Source: Streptomyces sp. NRRL S-31 (GTDB lineage Bacteria; Actinomycetota; Actinomycetes; Streptomycetales; Streptomycetaceae). From it: DNA of 22,779 nucleotides. Below, in pieces: positions 8,251-17,934 of the stretch; positions within the stretch are counted from its first letter, which is position 1; each line of letters starts with the position of its first letter. Location of the stretch: assembly GCF_000718775.1 (NCBI RefSeq), contig NZ_JOCB01000121.1, positions 1-22,779 of the forward strand, given 5' to 3'. Position numbers and translations under genes: made by a program. Below the pieces are notes generated by a model that saw only the letters and a program-made list of their open reading frames with translations, was not told the DNA's origin and made no database searches.

Positions 8251-8694
8251 TCAGCCCAGCCGCTTCGCCAGGAGGAACTCCGTGAGCCCCGGCGGGTAGT
8301 CGGGGACCACGCCCACCACCTCGTAGCCCTGCTTGCGGTAGAAGCCGGGGGCCTGGAAGTCCCAGGTCTCCAGGCGGGACGCCGTGCAGGCGCGGTCGGC
8401 GGCGGCGATCCGCTCGGCCTCGGCCAGCAGGCGCGAGCCGAGACCCGTGCCGCGGTGGGCGGCGTCCACCCAGAGGTAGGTGACGTGCAGCCAGGTGGTC
8501 CAGGTGTGGCCGACCAGACCGCCCGCCAGGTCGCCGGCGGCGTCCAGCGCCCACACGTGGAGCGGCACTTCGTGCTCGCCGGGCGTGCCGCGCAGGGCCG
8601 CCAGCACCGGGGACGCCGCCGTGTTGGTGTCCCGCAGCCGCGAGCGGAGCAGATCACGTCGGCCTCTGTCGACTTCCGCCTCAATACGAAACAT
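8251..8694 (-). CDS. GNAT-family N-acetyltransferase
   Basis: The 147-aa protein has a single GNAT fold. The acetyl-CoA-binding motif A is VTYLWVDAAHRGTGLGSRLLAEAER (R-G-T-G-L-G, about residues 71-95), followed by ETWDFQAPGFYRKQGYEVVG, the beta-6/alpha-4 region. The substrate is not predictable. Start choice: ATG 8694 has no Shine-Dalgarno sequence, but TATGGT (8702-8707) sits seven bases upstream, as in leaderless mRNAs. Alternatives are ATG 8706 (four residues longer) or TTG 8733, which has AAGGAG only two bases upstream. It converges with galK and is divergent from the regulator at 9010. Confidence 0.8.
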   Translation of the reverse strand: MFRIEAEVDRGRRDLLRSRLRDTNTAASPVLAALRGTPGEHEVPLHVWALDAAGDLAGGLVGHTWTTWLHVTYLWVDAAHRGTGLGSRLLAEAERIAAADRACTASRLETWDFQAPGFYRKQGYEVVGVVPDYPPGLTEFLLAKRLG

Positions 8695-8701
8695 GCGGCA
8701 C

Positions 8702-8707
8702 ACCATA
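8702..8707 (-). promoter_or_regulatory. Candidate -10 box for a leaderless acetyltransferase mRNA
   Basis: On the minus strand TATGGT is followed by seven bases and then the ATG at 8694, the spacing expected when transcription starts at the A of ATG. The best -35-like hexamer, TTGCAC (8728-8733), is 20 bp away, which is long. Confidence 0.35.
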
Positions 8708-9009
8708 AACGCGCCGGACGGCCAGTTGTGCAAATCTCCTTCCGCTCCGTGCTCCCATCCGTACTCTGTGGAGCAGCACCGGTGGGGGCCGGTGCCCAGG
8801 GGGCGAGACGGGCGGGCAAGGCTGCCCGCGGTCGGGGCAGCGGTCTCCGCGACGGCGGCCGTGCGGCGCGCGCCCTCGTCCGCAGGTGCCGTACCCGCGC
8901 CGGTCGTCGTTCTCCACACCTTTTCCGGGCCATTCCGGACCGGTCCGCTCCGGAGCTTTCCGGACCTTGGCATCCCCTGCTCCACGCGGAGCCTGGGGAA
9001 GGGGGTTTC
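8708..9009. other. Long intergenic region between the divergent GNAT and luxR genes
   Basis: About 300 bp without a convincing gene. It holds two small stem-loops (8776-8782/8789-8795 and 8812-8818/8823-8829). Just upstream of the regulator are three TTCCGG copies (8923, 8933, 8958) around a 10-bp palindrome GGACCGGTCC (8937-8946), a possible operator. GGGGAAGGGGG (8995-9005) is the ribosome site of the regulator. Confidence 0.45.
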
Positions 9010-9777
9010 GTGGTTCGTATCCGCGTCCTGGTCGTCGACGACCACCGCATCTTCGCCGAGTCGCTCGCCGCCGCCCTGGCCGCCGAGCCCGACGTCGACG
9101 TCTCCGCCGCCGGCAGCGGCCCGGCCGCGCTGCGCTGTCTGGAGCGGGCGGCCGGCGAGGGCCGCCGCTACGACGTGCTGCTGGTCGACGCCGACCTCGG
9201 CGGCAGCGTGCCCGGGGCCCGCCCGGCCGTACCGGTGCGCGAGGGCGACGAGGAGGGCATGGTCGACGGGATCTCGCTGGTCGCCGGGGTCCGTGCCGCG
9301 CAGCCCGCCGTGCGCACCGTCGTCCTCGCAGGGAGGGACGACCCGCGCCGCGCGGCCCTCGCCCTCCAGGCCGGCGCCTCCGGCTGGGTCGCCAAGGACT
9401 GTTCGCTGTCCCGGCTGCTGACGGTGGTACGGGGCGTGCTGCGCGAGGAGACGCATCTGCCGCCGGCGCTGCTCACCGGGGTGCTGAAGGAGCTGACGGC
9501 CGCCCGCCGGCACCGCACCGAGAGCGAGCGGCTGGTGGAGTCCCTCACCCCCCGGGAGCGGGAGGTGCTGCGCTGCATGGTCGCCGGGCTCGGCCGCAAG
9601 GCCGTCGCCGAGCGGCTGTTCCTCTCCCCGCACACCGTGCGCACCCACATGCAGAACGTCCTCGGCAAGCTGGGCGTCCACTCCACCCTGGCCGCCGTGG
9701 CGCTCGCCCGGCGGGCGGGCGTGGGACCGGCCGACCTATCCGGGAATGTTGTCGAACGGGGCGGTCAACTGGCGTAG
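9010..9777 (+). CDS. LuxR/NarL-type response regulator with receiver insertion
   Basis: The 255-aa orphan-looking regulator starts at GTG 9010, which is preceded by a purine-rich ribosome site. The receiver has D10-D11, the likely phosphoacceptor D60 (YDVLLVDADLGG) and Lys129 (GWVAKD), but Ala107 replaces the usual Thr/Ser (VVLAGRD). About 20 extra residues (about 65-85, rich in Pro, Arg, Glu and Asp) follow the acceptor, where most family members have only a short loop. The LuxR helix-turn-helix is at about 188-245 (LTPREREVLRCMVAG, then LSPHTVRTHMQNVLGKLGV). No kinase gene is adjacent. Its last 42 bases overlap the 3' end of the convergent tamR. In S. coelicolor the equivalent position is, as I recall, SCO3134. 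Confidence 0.85.
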   Translation: MVRIRVLVVDDHRIFAESLAAALAAEPDVDVSAAGSGPAALRCLERAAGEGRRYDVLLVDADLGGSVPGARPAVPVREGDEEGMVDGISLVAGVRAAQPAVRTVVLAGRDDPRRAALALQAGASGWVAKDCSLSRLLTVVRGVLREETHLPPALLTGVLKELTAARRHRTESERLVESLTPREREVLRCMVAGLGRKAVAERLFLSPHTVRTHMQNVLGKLGVHSTLAAVALARRAGVGPADLSGNVVERGGQLA

Positions 9778-10233
9778 TAGACCGGCCAGTTCGGCGCGTT
9801 GGGCGCGGGACAGCTCGGCGAGGATGGCGCGTTCCTGCTCCAGCAGACCCGCCAGCGCTTGGTCCGCGCGGTCCCGGCCCTCCCCGGTCAGCCGGACCAG
9901 CACACCCCGCCGGTCGCTCGGGTCGGGCAGCCGCTCCACCAGGCCCTTCTTCGCCAGCCGGTCGATGCGGTTGGTCATCGTGCCCGAGGTGACCAGGGTC
10001 TGCGTGAGCAGCTGGCCGGGGGAGAGCTGATACGGCGTGCCCGCGCGCCGCAGCGCGGTCAGCACGTCGAACTCCCAGGGCTCCAGCTGGTGCTCGGAGA
10101 AGGCGAGCCGGCGGGCGCGGTCCAGGTGCCGGGCGAGTCGACTCACCCGGCTGAGCACTTCCAGCGGCTCCACATCGAGGTCCGGGCGCTCCCGGCGCCA
10201 CGCTGCGACCAGCCGATCGACCTCGTCCTCCAT
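9736..10233 (-). CDS. tamR: MarR-family regulator TamR
   Basis: The 165-aa winged-helix repressor begins MEDEVDRLVAAWRRERPDL. It has a recognition region at about 68-92 (LLTQTLVTSGTMTNRIDRL) and the wing motif DPSDRRGVLVRLT (about 104-116) typical of MarR proteins. It is divergent from tam. From memory, S. coelicolor TamR (SCO3133) is a MarR protein that controls tam and aconitase and is released by trans-aconitate, citrate and related acids. Sequence and context fit this. The ATG at 10233 has no ribosome site, but TACACT (10241-10246) lies seven bases upstream, so the mRNA is probably leaderless. In-frame upstream codons could give a longer protein but would overlap the operators. Confidence 0.9.
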   Translation of the reverse strand: MEDEVDRLVAAWRRERPDLDVEPLEVLSRVSRLARHLDRARRLAFSEHQLEPWEFDVLTALRRAGTPYQLSPGQLLTQTLVTSGTMTNRIDRLAKKGLVERLPDPSDRRGVLVRLTGEGRDRADQALAGLLEQERAILAELSRAQRAELAGLLRQLTAPFDNIPG

Positions 10234-10240
10234 GGAGATC

Positions 10241-10297
10241 AGTGTAGTGGTTGTGTCGACATGAAGTCTCTTGATGTCGATTATCTTGACGTCGAGA
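10241..10297. promoter_or_regulatory. tamR/tam divergent promoter-operator region
   Basis: Two dyads lie between the genes. The first has 11-nt arms, 10256-10266 and 10270-10280 (TCGACATGAAG, TCT, CTTGATGTCGA), matching at 10 of 11 positions. The second is a 14-bp near-palindrome at 10284-10297 (TCTTGACGTCGAGA, one mismatched pair). The candidate tamR -10 box is TACACT (10241-10246, minus strand). The first dyad would cover the tamR -35 region and the second lies just upstream of tam, which suits repression of both genes by TamR. Confidence 0.65.
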
Positions 10298-10321
10298 CTT
10301 ATGGTGGTGAGAGTGGACGGC

Positions 10322-11134
10322 ATGACGACGCCCACCTGGGACCCCGCCCAGTACCTCCGCCACGCCGGTCACCGGGCCCGCCCCTTCGCCGACCTCCTCG
10401 CCCGCCTCCCCGAGCCGCCCGGCGACCGGCCCCGCATCGCCGACCTCGGCTGCGGCCCCGGCAACGCCACCGCCCTGCTCGCCGAACGCTGGCCCACCGC
10501 CCGCATCACCGGCTACGACAACTCGCCCGCGATGCTCGACAAGGCCCACACCGACCACGAGGGCCCCACGGCCGGCGGCGGCCGGCTGGACTTCGCCCAC
10601 GCCGACCTGAACACCTGGACACCCCGGGAGCCGTACGACCTGATCGTCTCCAACGCCACCCTCCAATGGGTGCCGGGCCACGCCGACCGGTTCGCCGACT
10701 GGATCGCCGCCCTGGCGCCCGGCGGCACCTTCGCCTTCCAGGTCCCCGACAACATCGACGCCCCGCTGCACGCCCTGATGCGCGAGCTGGCCGCCACCCC
10801 CCGCTGGCAGGGCCGCCTCGCCGGCGTGCTGCGCCGCCCGGACACCGTGGCCGAACCCGGCGCCTACCTGGACCGCCTCGCCCGCCTCGGCTGCGCGACG
10901 GACGTGTGGCAGACGACGTACTTCCACGTCCTCGCCGGCGAGGACCCGGTGCTCGACTGGGTGAAGGGCACCGGCCTGCGCCCCGCCCTGACCGTGCTCG
11001 CCGACGACCCCGAGGCACGCGAGGCGTTCCTGACCGAGTACCGGGACCTGCTGCGGGAGGCCTACCCGAGCGCGCCGTACGGCACGGTGCTGCCCTTCCG
11101 CCGCCTCTTCGCCATCGCCCGCACCGGCCACTGA
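10322..11134 (+). CDS. tam: trans-Aconitate 2-methyltransferase Tam
   Basis: The 270-aa SAM-dependent methyltransferase starts at ATG 10322 (MTTPTWDPAQYLRHAGHRARPF). Motif I is IADLGCGPGNATALL (about residues 38-52), followed by the acidic binding residue region ITGYDNSPAML and the family segment DLIVSNATLQWVPGHADRF. The C-terminal signature TGLRP, the YLREAY-like region and FRRLFAIAR resemble E. coli Tam throughout. Tam methylates trans-aconitate, which forms spontaneously from cis-aconitate and inhibits aconitase, so it protects the TCA cycle. It is transcribed away from tamR and is probably repressed by it. A ribosome site GGTGAG lies about ten bases upstream. Confidence 0.92.
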   Translation: MTTPTWDPAQYLRHAGHRARPFADLLARLPEPPGDRPRIADLGCGPGNATALLAERWPTARITGYDNSPAMLDKAHTDHEGPTAGGGRLDFAHADLNTWTPREPYDLIVSNATLQWVPGHADRFADWIAALAPGGTFAFQVPDNIDAPLHALMRELAATPRWQGRLAGVLRRPDTVAEPGAYLDRLARLGCATDVWQTTYFHVLAGEDPVLDWVKGTGLRPALTVLADDPEAREAFLTEYRDLLREAYPSAPYGTVLPFRRLFAIARTGH

Positions 11135-11141
11135 CTCAGGG

Positions 11142-11170
11142 GGTGCGGCCCGGGTGGGTGGCCTCGCACC
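11142..11170. terminator. Weak hairpin between convergent tam and tetR
   Basis: Arms 11142-11150 and 11160-11170 pair over nine bases with a two-base bulge. It lies eight bases after the tam stop and seven before the tetR stop on the other strand. It is imperfect and may be a modest terminator. Confidence 0.4.
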
Positions 11171-11176
11171 ACCGCT

Positions 11177-11854
11177 TCAGCTCTTCCGGTGACCGATCAG
11201 CCGCGGCTTCTGCTCCAGCCCGTCCAGGCCGTGCCACGCCAGGTTCACCAGGTGTGCCGCAACCTCCGCCTTCTTCGGGCGGCGCACGTCCAGCCACCAC
11301 TGGCCGGTCAGCGCCACCATGCCGACCAGCGCCTGCGCGTAGAGCGGGGCGAGCTTCGGGTCGAAGCCCCGCGACTTGAACTCACGGCCCAGGATGTCCT
11401 CCACCTGGGTGGCGATGTCCGAGATCAGCGAGGCGAAGGAGCCCGTGGACTGCGGAATCGGCGAGTCCCGGACCAGGATGCGGAAACCGTCCGTGTACTC
11501 CTCGATGTAGTCGAGCAGCGCGAAGGCGGCCTGCTCGCACAGCTCGCGGGGGTGGCCGGCGGTCAGGGAACCGGTGACCATGTCCAGCAGACGGCGCATC
11601 TCCCGGTCCACCACCACCGCGTACAGCCCCTCCTTGCCGCCGAAGTGCTCGTACACCACCGGCTTGGACACCCCGGCCTTCGCCGCGATCTCCTCCACCG
11701 ACGTGCCCTCGAAGCCCTTGGCCGCGAAGAGGGTGCGACCGATCTCCAGCAGCTGCTGGCGGCGCTCGGCACCGGTCATACGGGTCCGGCGGGTCCGCCG
11801 CTGCTTGTCATTGCCTGAAGTGCTGCTGGAGTCGGTCGCCACGGCGTCAATCAT
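11177..11854 (-). CDS. TetR-family regulator coupled to the desaturase
   Basis: The 225-aa protein has an N-terminal basic extension (residues 1-30) and then a TetR DNA-binding domain: ERRQQLLEIGRTLFAAKGFEG followed by TSVEEIAAKAGVSKPVVYEHF (about 51-71). The all-helical ligand domain occupies the rest and includes a C-terminal region QWWLDVRRPKKAEVAAHLVNLAW. Its ATG overlaps the TGA stop of the desaturase gene (TCAT at 11851-11854 on the plus strand), and GAGGCGGC precedes it, so it is co-translated with the desaturase. Autoregulation of the desaturase-tetR operon through the dyads at 12935-12961 is the likely role. The ligand is unknown; an acyl-CoA or fatty acid is plausible from context only. 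Confidence 0.88.
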   Translation of the reverse strand: MIDAVATDSSSTSGNDKQRRTRRTRMTGAERRQQLLEIGRTLFAAKGFEGTSVEEIAAKAGVSKPVVYEHFGGKEGLYAVVVDREMRRLLDMVTGSLTAGHPRELCEQAAFALLDYIEEYTDGFRILVRDSPIPQSTGSFASLISDIATQVEDILGREFKSRGFDPKLAPLYAQALVGMVALTGQWWLDVRRPKKAEVAAHLVNLAWHGLDGLEQKPRLIGHRKS

Positions 11855-12858
11855 GCCGCCTCGGCCGTCTCCCCCCGGCGCCGGGCGCCGCCTCCCCGGG
11901 TGTCCCGTCGCGAATCGATACGCGAGCGTGACGGCCAGCGCACGTCGTACGCCCAGCCCAGCAGCTCGAACCAGCGGATGAACCGGGCCGACGAGTCCAG
12001 CTGCCCGCGCATCACCCCGTGCCGCGCCGAGGTCGGGTCGGCGTGGTGCAGGTTGTGCCAGGACTCACCGCAGGACAGGATCGCCAGCCACCACACGTTG
12101 CCCGAACGGTCCCGCGACTTGAACGGCCGCTTGCCCACCGCGTGACAGATCGAGTTGATCGACCACGTCACATGGTGCAGCAGCGCCACTCGTACGAGTG
12201 AACCCCAGAAGAACGCGGTGCACGCGCCCCACCAGGACATCGTCACCAGACCGCCGATCAGCGGCGGCAGCGCCAGCGAGACGGCCGTCCAGAGCACGAA
12301 CTGGCGGGAGACCGCCCGGATCGCCCCGTCCTTGATCAGATCCGGGGCGTACTTCTCCTGCGGGGTCTGCTCCTCGTCGAACATCCAGCCGATGTGCGCC
12401 CACCACAGGCCCTTCATCAGCGCCGGAACCGTCTCGCCGAACCGCCACGGAGAGTGCGGATCGCCCTCCGCGTCGGAGAACCTGTGGTGTCGGCGGTGAT
12501 CGGCCACCCAGCGCACCAGGGGGCCCTCGACCGCCATCGACCCCATGATCGCCAACGCGATCCGCAGGGGCCGCTTCGCCTTGAACGAACCATGGGTGAA
12601 GTACCGGTGGAAACCGATCGTGATGCCGTGGCACCCCAGGAAGTAGAAGAACACCAGCAGGCCCAGATCGAGCCAGCTCACCCCCCAGCCCCAGGCCAGC
12701 GGCACCGCCGCCACCAGTGCCAGGAACGGCACGGTGATGAAGAGCAGCAGCGTGATCTGCTCGATCGAGCGCTTCTGCTCACCGCCCAGCGTGGCGGAGG
12801 GAAGAGCCGTGTCGTCGGCCGTACGGGCTTCGTCGATCACATCGGAACTTGAGGTCAT
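11851..12858 (-). CDS. Membrane acyl-CoA/acyl-lipid desaturase (delta-9 type)
   Basis: The 335-aa integral membrane di-iron desaturase has the three His boxes of the family: HRYFTH (84-89), HRRHH (121-125) and HNLHH (258-262). Hydrophobic pairs at about 35-75, 90-110 and 185-230 place the His boxes on the cytoplasmic face. It introduces a double bond into long-chain acyl groups, adjusting membrane fluidity, and needs a separate electron donor that is not encoded here. ATG 12858 has AGGGGA about six bases upstream. The Arg-rich C-terminus (about 305-330) is unusual but conservative. It overlaps the downstream tetR by four bases. Named substrate and position of desaturation are inferred from family resemblance. 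Confidence 0.9.
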   Translation of the reverse strand: MTSSSDVIDEARTADDTALPSATLGGEQKRSIEQITLLLFITVPFLALVAAVPLAWGWGVSWLDLGLLVFFYFLGCHGITIGFHRYFTHGSFKAKRPLRIALAIMGSMAVEGPLVRWVADHRRHHRFSDAEGDPHSPWRFGETVPALMKGLWWAHIGWMFDEEQTPQEKYAPDLIKDGAIRAVSRQFVLWTAVSLALPPLIGGLVTMSWWGACTAFFWGSLVRVALLHHVTWSINSICHAVGKRPFKSRDRSGNVWWLAILSCGESWHNLHHADPTSARHGVMRGQLDSSARFIRWFELLGWAYDVRWPSRSRIDSRRDTRGGGARRRGETAEAA

Positions 12859-13161
12859 GCGCGTCCCCTGTGGGGTCGGTGGTCGAGGCGGATGCCGGGT
12901 ACCCGGGACCGTGCGGGAGTCTGCGGCGCTTCCCTACGGTTCCGTAACCTACGGCGACGTAAGTATGGCAGCGTGTCGCGCGGCGGCAAGAGCCCCAGAG
13001 CCTGCGCGTCCACATCGCCACCTATCCTTGGACTCGGTCGGACAGCGCGGTCCGCTGAAGTTTCCTTCCCGGACGCTCCGGCCCGTATGCGGCACCCCGC
13101 CGCGCGGCAGCCGCCCGGGTTCCCCTCCAGCCGAGCTTCAACACTGCAAGGAGCCGCACCT
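12859..13161. other. Desaturase/ppc divergent intergenic region
   Basis: These 303 bp contain the desaturase promoter and dyads described separately and a 12-bp perfect palindrome (12895-12906, CCGGGTACCCGG) inside the predicted desaturase leader. The ppc side has the ribosome site AAGGAG (13148-13153). A TTGGAC hexamer near 13027 could be part of a ppc promoter, but no matching -10 box stands out. No gene is visible; upstream extension of the ppc frame has no support. Confidence 0.5.
12935..12989 (-). promoter_or_regulatory. Desaturase promoter with overlapping TACGG/CCGTA operators
   Basis: On the minus strand TTGCCG (12984-12989), a 16-bp spacer and CATACT (12962-12967) form a plausible housekeeping promoter, predicting a start near 12955. 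Directly over and downstream of it lie three overlapping dyads: TACGG-TT-CCGTA (12935-12946), CCGTA-ACC-TACGG (12942-12954) and TACG-GCGA-CGTA (12950-12961). They are well placed to block transcription and probably bind the TetR protein encoded second in this operon. Confidence 0.55.
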
Positions 13162-15894
<2,733 letters not shown>

Positions 15895-15910
15895 ACCGGC
15901 CCGGCACACA

Positions 15911-15944
15911 GGTGCCCCCGGGGTCGTACGACCCCGGGGGCACC
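15911..15944. terminator. 34-bp perfect palindrome after ppc
   Basis: Bases 15911-15927 and 15928-15944 are exact reverse complements with no spacer, giving a stem of about 15 bp with a tiny loop in RNA. It starts 16 bases after the ppc stop and lies 68 bases from the stop of the convergent membrane-protein gene, so it most likely terminates both transcripts. Confidence 0.85.
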
Positions 15945-15947
15945 CCC

Positions 15948-16023
15948 GTCTCCGGCCACCGCGACGTCCCTCGGATATCGCGGGGCTCCTCGGCTACCGC
16001 GACGCTCTCCGGCTACTGCGACG
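15948..16023. repeat. Four-copy 19-bp degenerate tandem repeat
   Basis: Units at 15948-15966, 15967-15985, 15986-16004 and 16005-16023 share the pattern CTCCTCGGCTACCGCGACG. Units 1, 3 and 4 are close (2-4 differences from the consensus); unit 2 is more diverged. The array starts right after the ppc palindrome and the last unit contains the stop codon of the minus-strand gene ending at 16013. Confidence 0.65.
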
Positions 16024-16519
16024 CCAGGAACGCCGCCGTCAGCAGCCCGGCCCCGGCCAGCCCCAGCACCCACGCCGGCCGCACCAGCCGCATCCCGCCC
16101 GCGACCACCACCGACGCCAGCAGCAGCGCCCCGCCCAGCGGCACCCAGGCCAGCAGGACGCCCGCCGGACCGGAGCGCACCGCGTCCCCGCCGCCGGGCT
16201 TCAGCACCACGTCGTACGTCGCCCCCGTACGCACCGCGACGGACTTCTCGATCTCCACGCGCGCACGGGCCCGCGCCCCCGCCGAAGCGGGCGTGAACGG
16301 GCCGCCGCACACATCCCCCGCGCACTCCGTCACCCGGACCGTGCCCCGCTCACGCCCCTTGGTCAGCATCGCGTGCTGCGCGGTCCCCCAGGAACCCCAC
16401 ACCCCGGCGACGACGATCAGTGCGGCGAGGGCACCCATCACCGCGACCCGCCCGAACCGCAACGCGGAGACGGACGCCTGACGAGCGGTACTGGCTGAGG
16501 CAGGCATGGCCGGGATCAT
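16013..16519 (-). CDS. Small membrane protein with external two-Cys domain
   Basis: The 168-aa protein of unrecognised family starts at ATG 16519, seven bases after AGGGGA; ATG 16507 is an alternative. Predicted layout: short cytoplasmic N-terminus, TM helix at about 25-44 (VAVMGALAALIVVAGVWG), external domain about 45-120 with Cys pair TECAGDVCGG and a strand pattern (GTVRVTEC, ARVEIEKSVAV, ATYDVVLKPG), then two TM helices at about 120-140 and 148-165. The stretch TVRVTECAGDVCGGPF is reminiscent of actinobacterial exported proteins, but I assign no function. It follows pth on the same strand after 52 bp and may be co-transcribed. Confidence 0.75.
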   Translation of the reverse strand: MIPAMPASASTARQASVSALRFGRVAVMGALAALIVVAGVWGSWGTAQHAMLTKGRERGTVRVTECAGDVCGGPFTPASAGARARARVEIEKSVAVRTGATYDVVLKPGGGDAVRSGPAGVLLAWVPLGGALLLASVVVAGGMRLVRPAWVLGLAGAGLLTAAFLASQ

Positions 16520-16571
16520 TGGCCATTCCCCTACGACCGGTCAACTCCGGTGGGCGTCCTGGACCGACAAG

Positions 16572-17168
16572 TCAGGAGTTGTACGCGCTCTGCGCCCGCT
16601 CCAGCCCCTCCGCCACCAGACACTCCACCGCGTCCGCCGCACGGTCCACGAAGTAGTCCAGCTCCTTGCGCTCGGCCGACGAGAAATCCTTCAGCACGAA
16701 GTCGGCCACCTGCATCCGCCCCGGCGGCCGGCCGATCCCGAACCGCACCCGGTGGTAGTCCGGCCCCATCGCCTTCGTCATCGACTTCAGGCCGTTGTGG
16801 CCGTTGTCCCCGCCGCCCAGCTTCAGCCGCAGGGTGCCGTAGTCGATGTCCAGCTCGTCATGGACCGCCACGACGTTCGCCGGCGGCACCTTGTAGAAGT
16901 CCTTCAGCGCGTTCACCGGACCGCCGGACAGGTTCATGTACGACATCGGCTTCGCCAGGATCACCCGGCGGCTCGCCGGTCCGGCCGGGCCGATCCGCCC
17001 CTCCAGCACCTGCGCCTGCGCCTTGCCCGCCCGCTTGAACTTCCCCCCGATCCGCTCCGCGAGCAGGTCGGCCACCATGAAACCGACGTTGTGCCGGTTC
17101 ATCGCGTACTCCGGCCCGGGATTGCCGAGCCCGACGATCAGCCAGGGGGCGCTGGCGGGAGTGGTCAC
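16572..17168 (-). CDS. pth: Peptidyl-tRNA hydrolase Pth
   Basis: The ~198-aa enzyme cleaves peptidyl-tRNA released from stalled ribosomes, recycling tRNA. Family signatures: [21 protein letters not shown] with the catalytic His, [26 protein letters not shown] with the catalytic Asp, and [13 protein letters not shown]. The start needs care: ATG 17174 is only two bases after AGGAG, whereas GTG 17168 (MTTPASAPW) is eight bases after it, so I chose the GTG. The neighbour upstream on the same strand is rplY, the common rplY-pth pairing, with a hairpin between them. Confidence 0.94.
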   Translation of the reverse strand: MTTPASAPWLIVGLGNPGPEYAMNRHNVGFMVADLLAERIGGKFKRAGKAQAQVLEGRIGPAGPASRRVILAKPMSYMNLSGGPVNALKDFYKVPPANVVAVHDELDIDYGTLRLKLGGGDNGHNGLKSMTKAMGPDYHRVRFGIGRPPGRMQVADFVLKDFSSAERKELDYFVDRAADAVECLVAEGLERAQSAYNS

Positions 17169-17189
17169 GTCCATCTCTCCTCTTATACG

Positions 17190-17226
17190 CGCCGGCCGCT
17201 GCCCCCGGAGGGAACAGCGGCCGGCG
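17190..17226 (-). terminator. Hairpin between rplY and pth
   Basis: A perfect 12-bp inverted repeat (17190-17201 and 17215-17226) with a 13-nt loop lies 18 bases after the rplY stop and just upstream of the pth ribosome site. It may end most rplY transcripts or act as an attenuator lowering pth expression. Confidence 0.65.
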
Positions 17227-17244
17227 AGACGACGACTACGAGGC

Positions 17245-17838
17245 TCAGGCCTCCGCGGTCTCCGCACCCTCGGCGGTCTCGCCCTCGGTCTCCTCGGCCT
17301 GGGCCTGGAGCACCTGGATGACGACCGCGTCCGCGTCCACGGCCAGCGACACGCCGTTCGGCAGGGCGATGTCCTTGGCGTGGATCGAGGCACCGGCCTC
17401 CAGACCCTCCACGGAGACGGTCACGGCCTCCGGGATGTGCGTGGCCTCGGCCTCGACCGGCAGCGCGGCCAGGACGTGCTCCAGCAGGTTGCCACCCGGG
17501 GCCAGCTCGCCCTCGGTGTGCACCGGGATCTCGACCGTGACCTTCTCGCCACGCTTGACGAGCAGCAGGTCGACGTGCTCCAGGAAGCCCTTCAGCGGGT
17601 CACGCTGCACGGACTTCGGGATCGCCAGCTCGTTGGTCTTGCCGTCGATGTCCAGGGAGATCAGGACGTTCGGCGTACGCAGCGCCAGCAGCAGCTCGTG
17701 ACCCGGCAGGGTCAGGTGCACCGGCTCGGTGCCGTGGCCGTACAGGACGACCGGCACCTTGTTCTCACGGCGGATACGACGCGCCGCACCCTTGCCGAAC
17801 TCGTTGCGGGACTCGGCGGCGAGCTTCACCTCGGACAT
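17245..17838 (-). CDS. rplY: 50S ribosomal protein L25/general stress protein Ctc
   Basis: The 197-aa protein binds 5S rRNA in the large subunit. Residues 1-93 ([34 protein letters not shown]) form the L25 domain; residues about 98-185 form the TL5/CTC beta domain ([42 protein letters not shown]). An acidic tail rich in Glu/Thr/Ala ends the protein. ATG 17838 has AGGAG eight bases upstream, better than the GTG at 17847 that overlaps that site. It precedes pth on the same strand and follows prs, separated by a large stem-loop. Confidence 0.95.
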   Translation of the reverse strand: MSEVKLAAESRNEFGKGAARRIRRENKVPVVLYGHGTEPVHLTLPGHELLLALRTPNVLISLDIDGKTNELAIPKSVQRDPLKGFLEHVDLLLVKRGEKVTVEIPVHTEGELAPGGNLLEHVLAALPVEAEATHIPEAVTVSVEGLEAGASIHAKDIALPNGVSLAVDADAVVIQVLQAQAEETEGETAEGAETAEA

Positions 17839-17934
17839 ATTGATCACTCCTCGTAGATCTCGGAACGGACGTGGTCACCCGGCCACGAACGGCCTGCTAC
17901 GAAGAGCGCGTCGATAACGGACCGCCGTACACAC

